The position numbers were made by a program, and so were the translations under genes. Below the pieces are notes generated by a model, which did not search any database, had not been told where the DNA came from, and worked only from the letters and a program-made list of their open reading frames with translations. From positions 4,044,001 to 4,108,000 of the forward strand of contig NC_019973.1 of the NCBI RefSeq assembly GCF_000230995.2: 64,000 nucleotides of DNA, read 5' to 3'. Below are positions 27,411 through 37,122 of the stretch, in pieces. How positions within the stretch are numbered: position 1 is the first letter of the stretch; the number at the start of each line of letters is the position of its first letter. The stretch comes from Mesorhizobium australicum WSM2073 (lineage in GTDB: Bacteria > Pseudomonadota > Alphaproteobacteria > Rhizobiales > Rhizobiaceae).

Positions 27411-28099
27411 CCGATCACCGCGCGCCGCGCCGCGGAGAAGAACTGCCGCCGTACCAGGACGGCCAGCAGCAGAAGCGTCGACAGCACGAACACCAGGGGA
27501 TCGACGAACCAGCCGAGATAGCCGATCGAGAAGAACACGCCGCGCAGGCCAGAGTTGAAATGCTTGCCGGCCAGCATGTTCATTTGCGTCGCGCGCCACA
27601 CAGCCGTTTGCGTGAGGGGATTGCGGGAGGCCTCGCCATGCGGGATCGGCACGGCGCCGATCAGGATCGAACAGTAGTTGAACAGCCTGTAGGCCCAGCC
27701 GAATTTGAAGAAGGAAAAAGCCAGGATCAGCACCAGTCCCAGCACCTTGATCTGAAAGGCCGAGCGCGACGGCGCGCCGCCCAAGGGCAGGGTGCTCAGC
27801 ACCTCAAGCACCCGGTCCGACGCGCCAAGCAGGGCGAAGCAGCCGCCGAGCGCGATCAGCGAACTGGAGGCGAAGAAGGCGGTTCCCTGCTGCAGGCCGC
27901 TCATGATGGCGGTGTCGACGATGCGGATCTCGCGCTCGGCCATGGTGCGCATCCAGGCCTCGCGTTGCGCATTCATGGCGGTGGTCAGCGACACGCGGCT
28001 GACCAGGTGGCCGTCCGAGGCGAGCGTGTGCAGCACCCATGCGAGGAGGAAAAAGCCCAGCGCCGCGAGATCGGCCGTCGAAAGATAGGAATCGCCCAT
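27383..28099 (-). CDS. DUF599 family membrane protein
   Basis: 238 aa with four to five hydrophobic segments: LAALGFFLLAWVLHTLA at the N-terminus, GTAFFASSSLIALGGCFALLG, VLGLVLILAFSFFKFGWAYRLFNY and GVFFSIGYLGWFVDPLVFVLSTLLLLAVL. The FxKFxWAxRxxNY region fits DUF599. Start at 28099 is preferred over an open frame that runs to 28180 because the N-terminal helix begins here. Function unknown. Confidence 0.85.
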   Translation of the reverse strand: MGDSYLSTADLAALGFFLLAWVLHTLASDGHLVSRVSLTTAMNAQREAWMRTMAEREIRIVDTAIMSGLQQGTAFFASSSLIALGGCFALLGASDRVLEVLSTLPLGGAPSRSAFQIKVLGLVLILAFSFFKFGWAYRLFNYCSILIGAVPIPHGEASRNPLTQTAVWRATQMNMLAGKHFNSGLRGVFFSIGYLGWFVDPLVFVLSTLLLLAVLVRRQFFSAARRAVIGQPPGVGNG

Positions 28100-28274
28100 G
28101 GCGCCGAATCTACCATATTCGGCCCGGTTGCTTCGATGACCTTGCACGGCGCGTTGCACTCGATGTCGCTGCCGGAGCAAACAAGGTCGGCAGGTGCTGC
28201 GCCGCGATTGTCAAAAGAGCGGAAACATCCCGGGAATTCCTATATGTAGTCCTCGACGTGACCCAGGAGACAGC

Positions 28275-29678
28275 GTGTTCCTTTCGGTTTTCGACCTGTT
28301 CAAGATCGGCATCGGCCCCTCGAGCTCGCACACGATGGGACCGATGACGGCTGCGCGCCGCTTCCTCGACGAGGTCGCGAGCGACGACTGGCCGCGTCCC
28401 GCCGGCGCCAAGGTCGACCGCATCGGCGCCAGCCTGCATGGCTCGCTCGCCTATACCGGCATCGGCCATGGCAGCGACCGTGCCGTCATTCTCGGCCTTG
28501 CCGGCCAGACGCCACAAACGGTCGACCCCGACCGAGCCGACGACATTGTCAGCCGCATCACCGCCGACAAGCTGGTTTCACCGCCCGGCCACCCCTCCTA
28601 CCATTTCGATCCGGCCACCGATCTGGTGCTGGACCGCAAGACGCCGCTCACCGGTCATGCCAACGGCATGGCATTCTACGCTTACGACGCCGGCGGCCGG
28701 TTGCTGCTCAAACGCATCTACTATTCGATCGGCGGCGGCTTCGTGGTTTCGGAAGAAGAGCTGCAACGGATGAAGTCGAAGGGCTCGGTCACAACCGAGG
28801 GCAAGAAAGTGCCGTATCCCTTCAAGAATGCGGTCGAGATGCTGAAGATGGCGGCCAGGAGCGGCCTTTCCATTGCCGAAATGAAGCGCGTCAACGAGGA
28901 GACGCAGATGTCGCGCGAGGCGCTCGACACCGGCCTCGACGCCATCTGGGACGCCATGAAGGGCTGCATCGACCGCGGCCTGTCGCAGGACGGCATCATG
29001 CCGGGCGGGCTCAAGGTGCGCCGCCGCGCCAGGCAACTCCATGACAAGCTGCAGGAGCAGTGGCAGCAGAACCGGCCGAACCCGCTGCTCGCCAATGACT
29101 GGCTGTCGATCTATGCGATGGCGGTCAACGAGGAGAATGCGGCGGGCGGGCGTGTCGTCACCGCGCCGACCAATGGTGCCGCGGGCACACTGCCGGCGGT
29201 GCTGCGCTACTGGCTGCATTTCCATCCCGAGGCCGACCAGCCGAGCATTCGCGACTTCCTGCTGACGGCAGCGGCGGTCGGCGGCATCATCAAGTCCAAT
29301 GCGTCGATATCGGGCGCCGAGGTCGGCTGCCAGGGCGAGGTCGGTTCCGCCTCGGCGATGGCTGCGGCCGGCCTGTGCGCGGTCATGGGCGGCACGCCCG
29401 AGCAGGTTGAGAATGCTGCCGAAATCGCGCTCGAACATCATCTCGGCATGACTTGCGACCCGGTCGGCGGGTTGGTCCAGGTGCCCTGCATCGAGCGCAA
29501 CGCATTGGGTGCCGTCAAGGCGGTGACGGCCGCGTCACTGGCCATCAAAGGCGACGGCGTGCATTTCGTGCCGCTCGATGCAGCGATCGAGACGATGCGC
29601 CAGACCGGCCTCGACATGAACGAGAAGTACAAGGAAACCAGCCTTGGCGGCCTGGCGGTCAATGTCGTCGAGTGTTGA
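28275..29678 (+). CDS. sdaA: L-serine ammonia-lyase (iron-sulfur type)
   Basis: 467 aa single-chain enzyme that converts L-serine to pyruvate and ammonia. The beta domain opens with [20 protein letters not shown], and the alpha domain has [36 protein letters not shown] and [23 protein letters not shown]. The three cysteines in those last two segments are the expected [4Fe-4S] ligands. The GTG start at 28275 follows CAGGAGACAGC; longer frames reach 28194 but lack family similarity. It is divergent from the DUF599 gene. Confidence 0.95.
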   Translation: MFLSVFDLFKIGIGPSSSHTMGPMTAARRFLDEVASDDWPRPAGAKVDRIGASLHGSLAYTGIGHGSDRAVILGLAGQTPQTVDPDRADDIVSRITADKLVSPPGHPSYHFDPATDLVLDRKTPLTGHANGMAFYAYDAGGRLLLKRIYYSIGGGFVVSEEELQRMKSKGSVTTEGKKVPYPFKNAVEMLKMAARSGLSIAEMKRVNEETQMSREALDTGLDAIWDAMKGCIDRGLSQDGIMPGGLKVRRRARQLHDKLQEQWQQNRPNPLLANDWLSIYAMAVNEENAAGGRVVTAPTNGAAGTLPAVLRYWLHFHPEADQPSIRDFLLTAAAVGGIIKSNASISGAEVGCQGEVGSASAMAAAGLCAVMGGTPEQVENAAEIALEHHLGMTCDPVGGLVQVPCIERNALGAVKAVTAASLAIKGDGVHFVPLDAAIETMRQTGLDMNEKYKETSLGGLAVNVVEC

Positions 29679-29754
29679 GGGCTGGCCCAAGCCGGCACTG
29701 TGGAGAAGTCCGTCAGGCCGTTGACGTCTCGGCGCTCCGGACTAACCTTGGGCG

Positions 29755-30192
29755 ATGCCTCTCAATCTCCTAAAGCTTTGCGTCGGTTGCGACAGTGTCG
29801 AGGATCTCGAAGAGTGGATCGCCTTCCGCCTTGACGAGCGCCGCCGTGCCGGCGAACCAGCCGAACACTGGCACACCACCCGCATGATGCCGACACGTGG
29901 CGACGAGGTCACCGATGGCGGTTCGCTCTACTGGGTGATCAAGGGCAGCGTGCAGTGCCGCCAGTTGATCACGGAAATCCGGCCGTTTACCGATGACGAC
30001 GGCATCGGCCGCTGCCATTTGATGCTCGACCCCGAGGTGGTGCGCACCGACTGGCAGCCGCGCCGCGCCTTCCAGGGCTGGCGTTACCTGAAGCCGGCGG
30101 ACGCCCCGGCCGACCTCGGCAAGGGCAAGGCGGGATTGGTCGAGATGCCGCCGAAACTCAGGCGCGAGCTGGCCGATCTCGGTCTGCTCTAA
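29755..30192 (+). CDS. DUF1489 family protein
   Basis: 145 aa soluble protein. The sequence LNLLKLCVGCDSVEDLEEW, HTTRMMPTRGDEVTDGGSLYWVIKG and CHLMLDPEVVRTDWQPRRAFQGWRYL is typical of DUF1489, a family found mainly in alphaproteobacteria. Function unknown. It lies 76 bases after the serine lyase gene. The following 273 bases (30193-30465) hold no recognisable gene or signal. Confidence 0.88.
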   Translation: MPLNLLKLCVGCDSVEDLEEWIAFRLDERRRAGEPAEHWHTTRMMPTRGDEVTDGGSLYWVIKGSVQCRQLITEIRPFTDDDGIGRCHLMLDPEVVRTDWQPRRAFQGWRYLKPADAPADLGKGKAGLVEMPPKLRRELADLGLL

Positions 30193-30465
30193 GGCTTGAG
30201 TGAAGGATTGCCTGCTGCCGCGCCCGCGTTTTCTGGCCCTCAATCTTGCCCCGCGCTGGACTTGCAAGCGACGCGACGACGCCACATCTTGAAATCCATG
30301 CGCGATGAAGAACTGTCGACACAGGCCGCTGCGCTTTGGAGGATCAGTTCGCATGATGGTCCTCCTTCCGGCCCGGGTTAAAGGCCATGATTCTGGCGCA
30401 GGAAAAGTGTTGAAGGACATCACGCGGCTGTCCGAGCGGACAGGACCCCTGCGGGGCGGTGCGAA

Positions 30466-31167
30466 ATGTTAGGCGCAATTATCATTGTGGTCGCGTTGTT
30501 GCTGGTGCTGCTAGGGGTAGCCACCGCATTTCTCCGCGCGGATCCGGCGCAACTCGCAAGCGGAATGAGAAAATTGGGACCGATCCTGCTGGCGCTGGTG
30601 GGTGGCGCCGTGCTCCTGGTCGGGCGCCAAGGCATCGGCGGCATCATCCTGTTCGTGGCAATCGCCTGGTACGGCGCCACGCATACGGGCGGGCCAAAGG
30701 CCAGACCGGGTGCTGGAAAACGCTCAATGGTGCGGACGGCGGCACTCGAGATGGAACTCGATCACAATACTGGCGGCCTGGAAGGACTGGTTCTGGCCGG
30801 CCGCCACGATGGCAAGATGCTTGGCTCGATGACCCTTGCGCAATTGCAGCATCTCTACCGTGAACTCTCCGGCGATCCGGAGAGCCGGCAGTTGCTAGAG
30901 ACGTATCTTGACGGCAGATTTCCCGTCTGGCGCAAATACGCTGAGACGAACGGTGGCGAAGGGCTGGGTGTTGCGCCAGGTCCGGGCGCCATGACTAAGG
31001 AGGAGGCCTACAAGGTCCTTGGTCTTGAAGCGGGGGCCGCCGCGGCGGATGTCCGCAAGGCGCACCGCCGCCTGATGCAGCGCCTGCACCCCGATGTCGG
31101 CGGCACGTCTTTCCTGGCGGCGCGGATTAACGAAGCCAAGGACGTCTTGCTCTCCAATCACAACTAG
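30466..31167 (+). CDS. Membrane-anchored DnaJ-domain protein
   Basis: 233 aa. Two hydrophobic segments near the N-terminus (1-22, and about 45-72) are followed by a cytoplasmic region and a C-terminal J domain: EEAYKVLGLEAGAAAADVRKAHRRLMQRLHPDVGG with the HPD triad, then AARINEAKDVLL. It resembles bacterial TIM14/DjlA-like co-chaperones that recruit DnaK to the membrane. It is convergent with the carboxypeptidase gene, 46 bases apart. Confidence 0.88.
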   Translation: MLGAIIIVVALLLVLLGVATAFLRADPAQLASGMRKLGPILLALVGGAVLLVGRQGIGGIILFVAIAWYGATHTGGPKARPGAGKRSMVRTAALEMELDHNTGGLEGLVLAGRHDGKMLGSMTLAQLQHLYRELSGDPESRQLLETYLDGRFPVWRKYAETNGGEGLGVAPGPGAMTKEEAYKVLGLEAGAAAADVRKAHRRLMQRLHPDVGGTSFLAARINEAKDVLLSNHN

Positions 31168-31213
31168 TCTCCTTCGACGCAAAAATTTTCCGGGAGATAT
31201 CTTCCACGCAGTC

Positions 31214-32635
31214 CTATTGCTGGACGGCGTAGCACTCGATTTTCTTCTTCTTCAAAGCGGTGCAGGCCTTCCAGGCGGCATCCTTGGACCCAAAGCCGCC
31301 GAAGCGAGCGCGGTAGTAGGTGGCGCCGTCCTTGTCGAAAGCGACGGTGAAGCCGGAAGCGTCGGCCAGCACCTTGGGAGCCTGCTTGATGGTCTTGTCG
31401 AGGAAAGCCTGGGCTTCGGACTGTTTCGGCGAGGAGGCAACCTGGATGGCCCAGCCTGACGGAACCGACGCGGTGCTGACCGGATCAACGGCCGGGGTGG
31501 GCTCGGCATAGGCGGCCACGACCTGGGCGGTGGCGACCTTGGGAGCGGAGACGATGACCGTCTTTACCTTCTTTGCCGGGACAACCAGCTTGGGTGCCTC
31601 CGCCTCGGCTGTATCCTCGTCCTCGCTGTCGCCCTGGGCAATGGTCGCGTCGTCGGCGACGGCCGTATCGGCTTCCGCCACGGCCACCGGCTTTTCGTCC
31701 GGGGTCGGCGCGTCATGCTTGGGCAGGAGAACCTTTGCAAGTGCGCTGATGGGGTTGCTGTCCGCCTTGGCAACGAGGTCGCCGCCACCGCGGGTCGAGG
31801 CCCTCGGCAGATAGGTGTTGATCAGGCCTGCCATCTGGTTGTCTCGGCTGCCGCCCGATGTGCCGCCCATGACAACGGCGACCAGGCGGCGGTTGCCGTC
31901 ATTAACGGACGAGACGAGATTGAAGCCGGAGGCGCGGGTATAGCCGGTCTTGATGCCGTCGACGCCCTTGATGCGTCCGAGCAGACGGTTATGGCCATTG
32001 ATGCGCTGGCGACCGTAGAGAAAGGATCGCTGCGCGAAATAGCCGTAGTACTGGGGAAAATGTTCCCTGAGCGCAATGCCGAGCGTGGCCATGTCGCGCG
32101 CGGTGGTGAACTGTCCCGGATCCGGCAGGCCGTTGGCGTTGCGGAAGACCGTGCCGTTCATGCCGAGCTGCCGCGCCTTGGCCGTCATCATGCGGGCGAA
32201 GTTGGTTTCGTTGCCGCCGAGCATTTCGCCGAGCGCGGTCGCCGAGTCGTTGGCCGACTTCGTCACGATCGACAGGATCGCGGTCTCGACCGCCACCGAT
32301 CCACCAGGCTTCACGCCGAGCTTGGTCGGCGCCTCGGCTGACGCATGTGCCGAAAACACGACTGGCGAGTTTCTGCTGATCTTGCCCTTCGCCATCGCTT
32401 CGAAGGTCAGATAGAGCGTCATCATCTTGGTCAGCGAAGCGGGATAGCGCCGGCCATCGGCATTAGCCGAGTACAGCACCTTGCCGGTTTTGGCATCGAC
32501 GACGATGGCCGCGGATTTCGCCGCGAGCGACGAGGCGACGTCCGCGACGACGAAGGTCATCGCCATGGCGAGGATCATGATCGTTTTAAGAGGGAACGCG
32601 GATTTGGAAACGAAGCCCGACAACGCCTGACGCAC
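31214..32635 (-). CDS. D-alanyl-D-alanine carboxypeptidase with SPOR domain
   Basis: 473 aa PBP5-type serine peptidase (family S11) trimming peptidoglycan pentapeptides in the periplasm. Signal sequence 16-38, catalytic SLTK at 67-70, SAN at 127-129 and KTG at 229-231. An acidic, alanine-rich linker (about 310-390) leads to a C-terminal SPOR domain (GWAIQVASSPKQSEAQAFL ... ARFGGFGSKDAAWKAC), which should bind denuded septal glycan. The GTG at 32635 is chosen because AAAGGA lies 7 bases upstream; an upstream GTG at 32692 would add 19 residues with a poor ribosome site. Confidence 0.93.
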   Translation of the reverse strand: MRQALSGFVSKSAFPLKTIMILAMAMTFVVADVASSLAAKSAAIVVDAKTGKVLYSANADGRRYPASLTKMMTLYLTFEAMAKGKISRNSPVVFSAHASAEAPTKLGVKPGGSVAVETAILSIVTKSANDSATALGEMLGGNETNFARMMTAKARQLGMNGTVFRNANGLPDPGQFTTARDMATLGIALREHFPQYYGYFAQRSFLYGRQRINGHNRLLGRIKGVDGIKTGYTRASGFNLVSSVNDGNRRLVAVVMGGTSGGSRDNQMAGLINTYLPRASTRGGGDLVAKADSNPISALAKVLLPKHDAPTPDEKPVAVAEADTAVADDATIAQGDSEDEDTAEAEAPKLVVPAKKVKTVIVSAPKVATAQVVAAYAEPTPAVDPVSTASVPSGWAIQVASSPKQSEAQAFLDKTIKQAPKVLADASGFTVAFDKDGATYYRARFGGFGSKDAAWKACTALKKKKIECYAVQQ

Positions 32636-32716
32636 TGGTAGTTCCTTTGAATTTCTCGTTGCGCTGGAGGCGGCAAAGGGATCCTGCCTCACTTCTGGCC
32701 AAGCTAGCGGAGCAGC

Positions 32717-32739
32717 GTTACCAATCCGTTTATGGTAAC
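32717..32739. promoter_or_regulatory. Perfect dyad, possible operator
   Basis: GTTACCA - 9 bases - TGGTAAC, a perfect 7-bp inverted repeat, in the 284-base region between the divergent carboxypeptidase and phasin genes. It is 82 bases upstream of the carboxypeptidase start. Symmetry and length are those of a dimeric regulator site; the protein is unknown. Confidence 0.4.
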
Positions 32740-32831
32740 CGCCGCGTTCACCATTTTCTGGGGGTTTGAGCCTTCCTTTATTCGAATTTTAGCCATTGCC
32801 GCTGCCCGCGGGGTCGCGAGCCCCCGACTTC

Positions 32832-32874
32832 TTGACTTTTGTGCGCTGCACAATATATATTATGCATTGCACAA
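32832..32874 (+). promoter_or_regulatory. Phasin promoter with two tandem TGC-N3-GCA dyads
   Basis: TTGACT (32832-32837) and TATATT (32856-32861) form a promoter with an 18-base spacer. A perfect dyad TTGTGC-GCT-GCACAA (32839-32853) fills the spacer, and a near-perfect copy TTATGC-ATT-GCACAA (32860-32874) covers the -10 end and start region. Their centres are 21 bases apart, two helical turns. The core TGC-N3-GCA resembles sites reported for PhaR, the repressor of phasin genes. Confidence 0.65.
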
Positions 32875-32919
32875 CGGCGCTCGGGGCAGGGCGCGTCAAC
32901 CGTCCAGGGAGAGTACGAA

Positions 32920-33249
32920 ATGACCCAGACCTATGAGGACTTCAGCAAATATGGCAAGGAGTTCGCCGACACCGGATTGAAGAGCTTCGCCTCCTTGTCC
33001 AAGGGCGCGCAGGCGATCGCCACCGAGGCCGGCGAATACACCAAGAAGAGCTTCGAAGCCGGCAGCGTCGCGTGCGAGAAGCTGTTCTCGGCCAAGTCGC
33101 TGGACAAGGCGATCGAGATTCAATCCGACTATGCCAAGCAGTCCTACGAGGCGTTCGTCGCCGAGGCTACCAAGATAGGCGACCTCTATGCCGAACTCGC
33201 CAAGGAGGCCTACAAGCCGTTCGAATCGATCGTTGCCAAGGCAAAGTAA
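32920..33249 (+). CDS. Phasin family protein
   Basis: 109 aa, almost wholly helical and rich in Ala, Lys and Glu, with the phasin pattern FSKYGKEFADTGLKSFASLSKGAQAIATEAGEYTKKSFEAGS and a C-terminal EIQSDYAKQSYEAFVAEATKIGDLYAELAKEAYKPFE. Phasins coat polyhydroxyalkanoate granules. The ATG at 32920 follows AGGGAGAGTACGAA; the frame continues upstream into the promoter and that part is not coding. A strong terminator follows 45 bases after the stop. Confidence 0.9.
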   Translation: MTQTYEDFSKYGKEFADTGLKSFASLSKGAQAIATEAGEYTKKSFEAGSVACEKLFSAKSLDKAIEIQSDYAKQSYEAFVAEATKIGDLYAELAKEAYKPFESIVAKAK

Positions 33250-33293
33250 TTTTTCGCCCGTGAATTGAAAATCCGGCCCTTTGGGCGCGGGAC

Positions 33294-33327
33294 AAAACCC
33301 GACCGCGGAAACGCGGCCGGGTTTTTT
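33294..33327 (+). terminator. Rho-independent terminator after the phasin gene
   Basis: Stem AAAACCCG-A-CCGCG against CGCGG-C-CGGGTTTT with a GAAA tetraloop and a run of six T. One internal A-C mismatch. The classical form makes this the clearest terminator in the window together with the one after clpA. Confidence 0.88.
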
Positions 33328-33462
33328 CATGCCCAAATTCCGATCCGCGACAGCGTAGGGCTTCACGATTGCGAAAAACCGCCAGGTTGGTCACCTAGCC
33401 ATATTGTCAGCTAACCAGAAGGGCTTAAAATCGTCCATCGAACACCTACATGTTGAACTCGC

Positions 33463-33858
33463 ATGAGGATTCGAAAGAGGCAGGATTACGTGACGATCGG
33501 TTTGACTGCCACGAGACAAGTGGCGCGGATGCAAAACGGCGGCGGCGACGGCAATGAGGCCGGCCGCGGGACGGCCGTCATCACGCGCACCAAAACCAAA
33601 ACCAAGAAGCCCAGCCTTTACCGGGTCCTCATCCTCAACGACGACTACACTCCGATGGAGTTCGTGGTTCACGTGCTGGAGCGTTTTTTCCAGAAGGACC
33701 GCGAAGCCGCCACACGCATCATGCTTCATGTTCACAATCATGGAGTGGGCGAGTGCGGGGTCTATACATTCGAGGTGGCCGAGACCAAAGTGTCTCAGGT
33801 CATGGATTTCGCCCGACAGAATCAGCATCCGCTGCAATGCGTGATGGAGAAGAAGTGA
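33463..33858 (+). CDS. clpS: ATP-dependent Clp protease adaptor ClpS
   Basis: Adaptor that hands N-degron substrates to ClpAP. The core (about 45-131) contains [43 protein letters not shown] and the C-terminal [13 protein letters not shown], with the residues of the N-degron pocket. The start is uncertain: ATG 33463 gives 131 aa, GTG 33490 has the best ribosome site (AGGCAGGA) and gives 122, ATG 33529 gives 109. It ends 6 bases before clpA. Confidence 0.94.
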
Positions 33859-33864
33859 GGTAAC

Positions 33865-36333
33865 ATGCCGGCTTTCTCCCAAGGCCTGGAAAAGGCGCTT
33901 CACCAGGCGCTGACGCTCGCCAATGAGCGGCACCATGAATATGCAACCCTTGAACATCTGCTGCTCGCGCTCATCGACGACACCGAGGCGGCCGCCGTCA
34001 TGCGCGCCTGCAACGTCGATCTCGACGAGCTGAAGCATACCGTTCTCACCTATATCGATACCGAGCTCGACAATCTGGTTACCGGCTACGACGAGGACTC
34101 CAAGCCGACCGCCGGCTTCCAGCGCGTCATCCAGCGCGCGGTGATCCATGTGCAGTCATCGGGTCGCGAGGAAGTGTCGGGGGCCAACGTGCTGGTGGCG
34201 ATCTTCGCCGAGCGCGAAAGCCATGCCGCTTATTTCCTGCAGGAACAGCAGATGACCCGCTACGACGCGGTCAACTACATCTCGCATGGCATCGCCAAGC
34301 GTCCGGGCGCGTCGGAGAGCCGCAGCCCGCGCGGTGCCGATGACGAGCAGGGCGGCCCGAACGGCGCCGAGCCACAGGAGGAGGGCGGCAAGAAGAAGCA
34401 GCAGCAGGACGCGCTGACCGCTTATTGCGTCAACCTCAACAACAAGGCCAAGGCCGGCAAGATCGATCCGCTGATCGGCCGCGAAGGCGAGATCAACCGC
34501 ACCATCCAGGTGCTGTGCCGCCGTTCCAAGAACAACCCGCTCTATGTCGGTGACCCCGGCGTCGGCAAGACGGCGATCGCCGAAGGGCTGGCCAAGCGCA
34601 TTGTCGAGGGCGACGTGCCGGAAGTGCTGCACAATGCCACCATCTTCGCGCTCGACATGGGCACGCTGTTGGCCGGCACGCGCTATCGTGGCGATTTCGA
34701 GGAACGGCTGAAGCAGGTCGTCAAGGAACTCGAGGATTATCCGGGTGCCGTGCTGTTCATCGACGAGATCCATACGGTGATCGGCGCCGGCGCCACTTCG
34801 GGCGGCGCCATGGATGCGTCGAACCTGTTGAAGCCGGCGCTGTCTTCCGGTGCGATCCGCTGCATCGGTTCGACCACCTACAAGGAGTTCCGCCAATTCT
34901 TCGAGAAGGACCGTGCCTTGGTGCGGCGCTTCCAGAAGATCGACGTCAATGAGCCGACCGTCGAGGACGCCATCGAGATCATGAAGGGCCTGAAGCCCTA
35001 TTATGAGGAATTTCACAAGGTGAAGTTCACCAACGAGGCGATCAAGGCCTCGGTGGAACTGTCGGCGCGCTACATCAACGACCGCAAGCTGCCGGACAAG
35101 GCGATCGACGTGATCGACGAGACCGGCGCCTCGCAGATGCTGGTGCCGGAAGCCAAGCGCAAGAAGACGATCGGCATCAAGGAGATCGAAGCGACGATCG
35201 CCACCATGGCGCGTATTCCGCCGAAGACGGTTTCGGCCGATGACGAGAAGGTGCTGCAGGGCCTGGACATTGAGCTCAAGCGCGTCGTCTACGGCCAGGA
35301 CACCGCCATTACGGCGCTGACCTCGGCGATCAAGCTGGCACGGGCCGGCCTGCGCGAACCGGAAAAGCCGATCGGCTCGTACCTGTTCTCGGGCCCGACC
35401 GGCGTCGGCAAGACGGAGGTCGCCAAGCAGTTGGCCGCCTCGCTCGGCGTCGAACTGATCCGCTTCGACATGTCGGAATATATGGAACGCCACACCGTCT
35501 CGCGGCTGATCGGCGCGCCTCCCGGCTATGTCGGTTTCGACCAGGGCGGCCTTTTGACCGACGGTGTCGACCAGCATCCGCACTGCGTGCTGCTGCTGGA
35601 CGAGGTCGAGAAGGCGCATCCGGACCTGTTCAACATCCTGTTGCAGGTGATGGACCACGGCAAGCTGACCGACCATAATGGCAAGCAGATCGACTTCCGC
35701 AATGTCATCCTGATCATGACCACCAACGCGGGCGCATCCGATGCGCAGCGCGCGGCGATCGGTTTCGGTTCGACCAAGCGCGAAGGCGACGATGTCGAGG
35801 CGATCAACCGGCTGTTCACGCCGGAATTCCGCAACCGTCTCGATGCAATCATCCCGTTCGGCTCGCTTCCGGTGCCGGTGATCCATCAGGTGGTGCAGAA
35901 GTTCGTCATGCAGCTGGAAGCTCAGCTCTCCGAGCGCGGCGTCACCTTCGACCTGTCGCCGGACGCGATCGCCTGGCTTGCCGACAAGGGTTATGACGAA
36001 CGCATGGGCGCGCGTCCACTTGGCCGCGTCATCCAGGAGCACATCAAGAAGCCGTTGGCCGACGAGGTGCTGTTCGGCAAGCTGAAGAAGGGCGGCACGG
36101 TGCGCGTCACCGTCGAGAAGAAGGAAACCGGCGAGACCGGCCTGAAGCTCGAATCGCTCGCCGACGAGGCGCCGGTGAAGCCGAAGAAGGAAGAGCCCGA
36201 AGACGCGCCGAAGCCGCCCAAGGCGGTGGCCAAGAAGTCCGCGGCAAAGAAGGCCGTGGCGCAGAAGCCGGAGCCGAAGGGCAAGGATGGCGGCAAGCGC
36301 AGCCTTGTGCCGCAACTGCCCAGAAAAGGCTGA
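33865..36333 (+). CDS. clpA: ATP-dependent Clp protease ATP-binding subunit ClpA
   Basis: AAA+ unfoldase, 822 aa, partner of ClpP. Clp-N repeats (1-140) bind ClpS; D1 holds GDPGVGKTA and [13 protein letters not shown]2 holds [21 protein letters not shown] and the ClpP-docking loop around [12 protein letters not shown]. After the D2 small domain ([22 protein letters not shown]) there is an unusual tail of about 60 residues rich in Lys, Pro and Ala, absent from the 758-aa E. coli protein. AGGTAAC precedes the ATG. Confidence 0.97.
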   Translation: MPAFSQGLEKALHQALTLANERHHEYATLEHLLLALIDDTEAAAVMRACNVDLDELKHTVLTYIDTELDNLVTGYDEDSKPTAGFQRVIQRAVIHVQSSGREEVSGANVLVAIFAERESHAAYFLQEQQMTRYDAVNYISHGIAKRPGASESRSPRGADDEQGGPNGAEPQEEGGKKKQQQDALTAYCVNLNNKAKAGKIDPLIGREGEINRTIQVLCRRSKNNPLYVGDPGVGKTAIAEGLAKRIVEGDVPEVLHNATIFALDMGTLLAGTRYRGDFEERLKQVVKELEDYPGAVLFIDEIHTVIGAGATSGGAMDASNLLKPALSSGAIRCIGSTTYKEFRQFFEKDRALVRRFQKIDVNEPTVEDAIEIMKGLKPYYEEFHKVKFTNEAIKASVELSARYINDRKLPDKAIDVIDETGASQMLVPEAKRKKTIGIKEIEATIATMARIPPKTVSADDEKVLQGLDIELKRVVYGQDTAITALTSAIKLARAGLREPEKPIGSYLFSGPTGVGKTEVAKQLAASLGVELIRFDMSEYMERHTVSRLIGAPPGYVGFDQGGLLTDGVDQHPHCVLLLDEVEKAHPDLFNILLQVMDHGKLTDHNGKQIDFRNVILIMTTNAGASDAQRAAIGFGSTKREGDDVEAINRLFTPEFRNRLDAIIPFGSLPVPVIHQVVQKFVMQLEAQLSERGVTFDLSPDAIAWLADKGYDERMGARPLGRVIQEHIKKPLADEVLFGKLKKGGTVRVTVEKKETGETGLKLESLADEAPVKPKKEEPEDAPKPPKAVAKKSAAKKAVAQKPEPKGKDGGKRSLVPQLPRKG

Positions 36334-36348
36334 ACAGTCACCCCCTCG

Positions 36349-36374
36349 AAAAGCCCCGGCAACGGGGCTTTTTT
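36349..36374 (+). terminator. Rho-independent terminator after clpA
   Basis: Perfect 10-bp stem AAAAGCCCCG / CGGGGCTTTT with a GCAA tetraloop and a six-T tail, 15 bases after the clpA stop. Confidence 0.9.
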
Positions 36375-36394
36375 CGTTGGAGAAGAGGCGATCC

Positions 36395-37030
36395 ATGGTC
36401 GGGCAAATCATCATCCTGAACGGCGCGCCGCGATCGGGAAAATCAAGCACCGTCCAGGCCATTCAGGAGCATTTCGATGGCGTCTGGATGAATCTCGGCG
36501 TGGATGTTTTCGAGCAGGCCACGCCGCCACGATGCCGGCCTGGAATAGGACTGCGGCCGGGCGGCGAGCGTCCGGACCTCGATGGCCTTGTGCCGGAATT
36601 ATACGCCGCTCTCTACGAGTCGATCGCCGCCCACAGCCGGCTGGGACTGAACGTCGTGGCGGATGTTGGTCACCACGACGCCTATTCGAAGCCCTTTGAT
36701 TGCCTTGCCGACTGTGCTCGTCGTCTCGTCGGCCTTCCGGTACTATTTGTGGGTGTTCGCTGCCCGATCGGAATCATCATGCAGAGGCGTGCCGCCACTG
36801 CGACGGCGAGGGGGTATGTGACCGGCTCGCCTGACGATCCCGTGCCGTTGCCGGTGCGCCTGTGGCAAGAGGAGGTGCACCGGCCAGGCGTATGCGATCT
36901 GGAAGTCGACACGTCGCTGCTGACGCCTGCACAATGCGCGGATGCGATCCGCAAACGGCTGCGGCAACATGCAGAGCATCCGACGGCGTTTGAGAAGCTT
37001 TCGGCTGTCTCCACGACCAAACCATTCTGA
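36395..37030 (+). CDS. P-loop kinase resembling chloramphenicol 3-O-phosphotransferase
   Basis: 211 aa. Walker A GAPRSGKSS at about residues 10-18 in the context GQIIILNGAPRSGKSSTVQAIQEHFDG, typical of the CPT-like family. VVADVGHHD is the likely Walker-B/substrate strand, and VGVRCPIGIIMQRRAA continues the core. The Streptomyces enzyme phosphorylates chloramphenicol; for rhizobial homologues the substrate is not known and I do not claim resistance. The start at 36395 follows GAGAAGAGGCGATCC and directly follows the clpA terminator. Confidence 0.82.
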   Translation: MVGQIIILNGAPRSGKSSTVQAIQEHFDGVWMNLGVDVFEQATPPRCRPGIGLRPGGERPDLDGLVPELYAALYESIAAHSRLGLNVVADVGHHDAYSKPFDCLADCARRLVGLPVLFVGVRCPIGIIMQRRAATATARGYVTGSPDDPVPLPVRLWQEEVHRPGVCDLEVDTSLLTPAQCADAIRKRLRQHAEHPTAFEKLSAVSTTKPF

Positions 37031-37122
37031 TCACGCGTCCTGGCGGGCGATGGGAATGGATTTCAGCCGGCTGACGGTTGTGTTTTCATTCTGAATTAAC
37101 GACCTTCGTGCAGATTTGACGA

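Noticed and set aside
30193..30465. Short open frame of 61 aa (30196-30381)
   Set aside because: No ribosome site, no family, and ordinary random-frame composition; the region holds nothing I can support.
34156..36462. 768-aa open frame on the minus strand
   Set aside because: It lies fully antisense to clpA, has His/Arg/Asp-rich composition typical of high-GC shadows and no recognisable domain.
36395..37030. Antibiotic resistance gene (chloramphenicol phosphotransferase)
   Set aside because: Only the fold family is supported; the substrate residues cannot be verified and the context is housekeeping.
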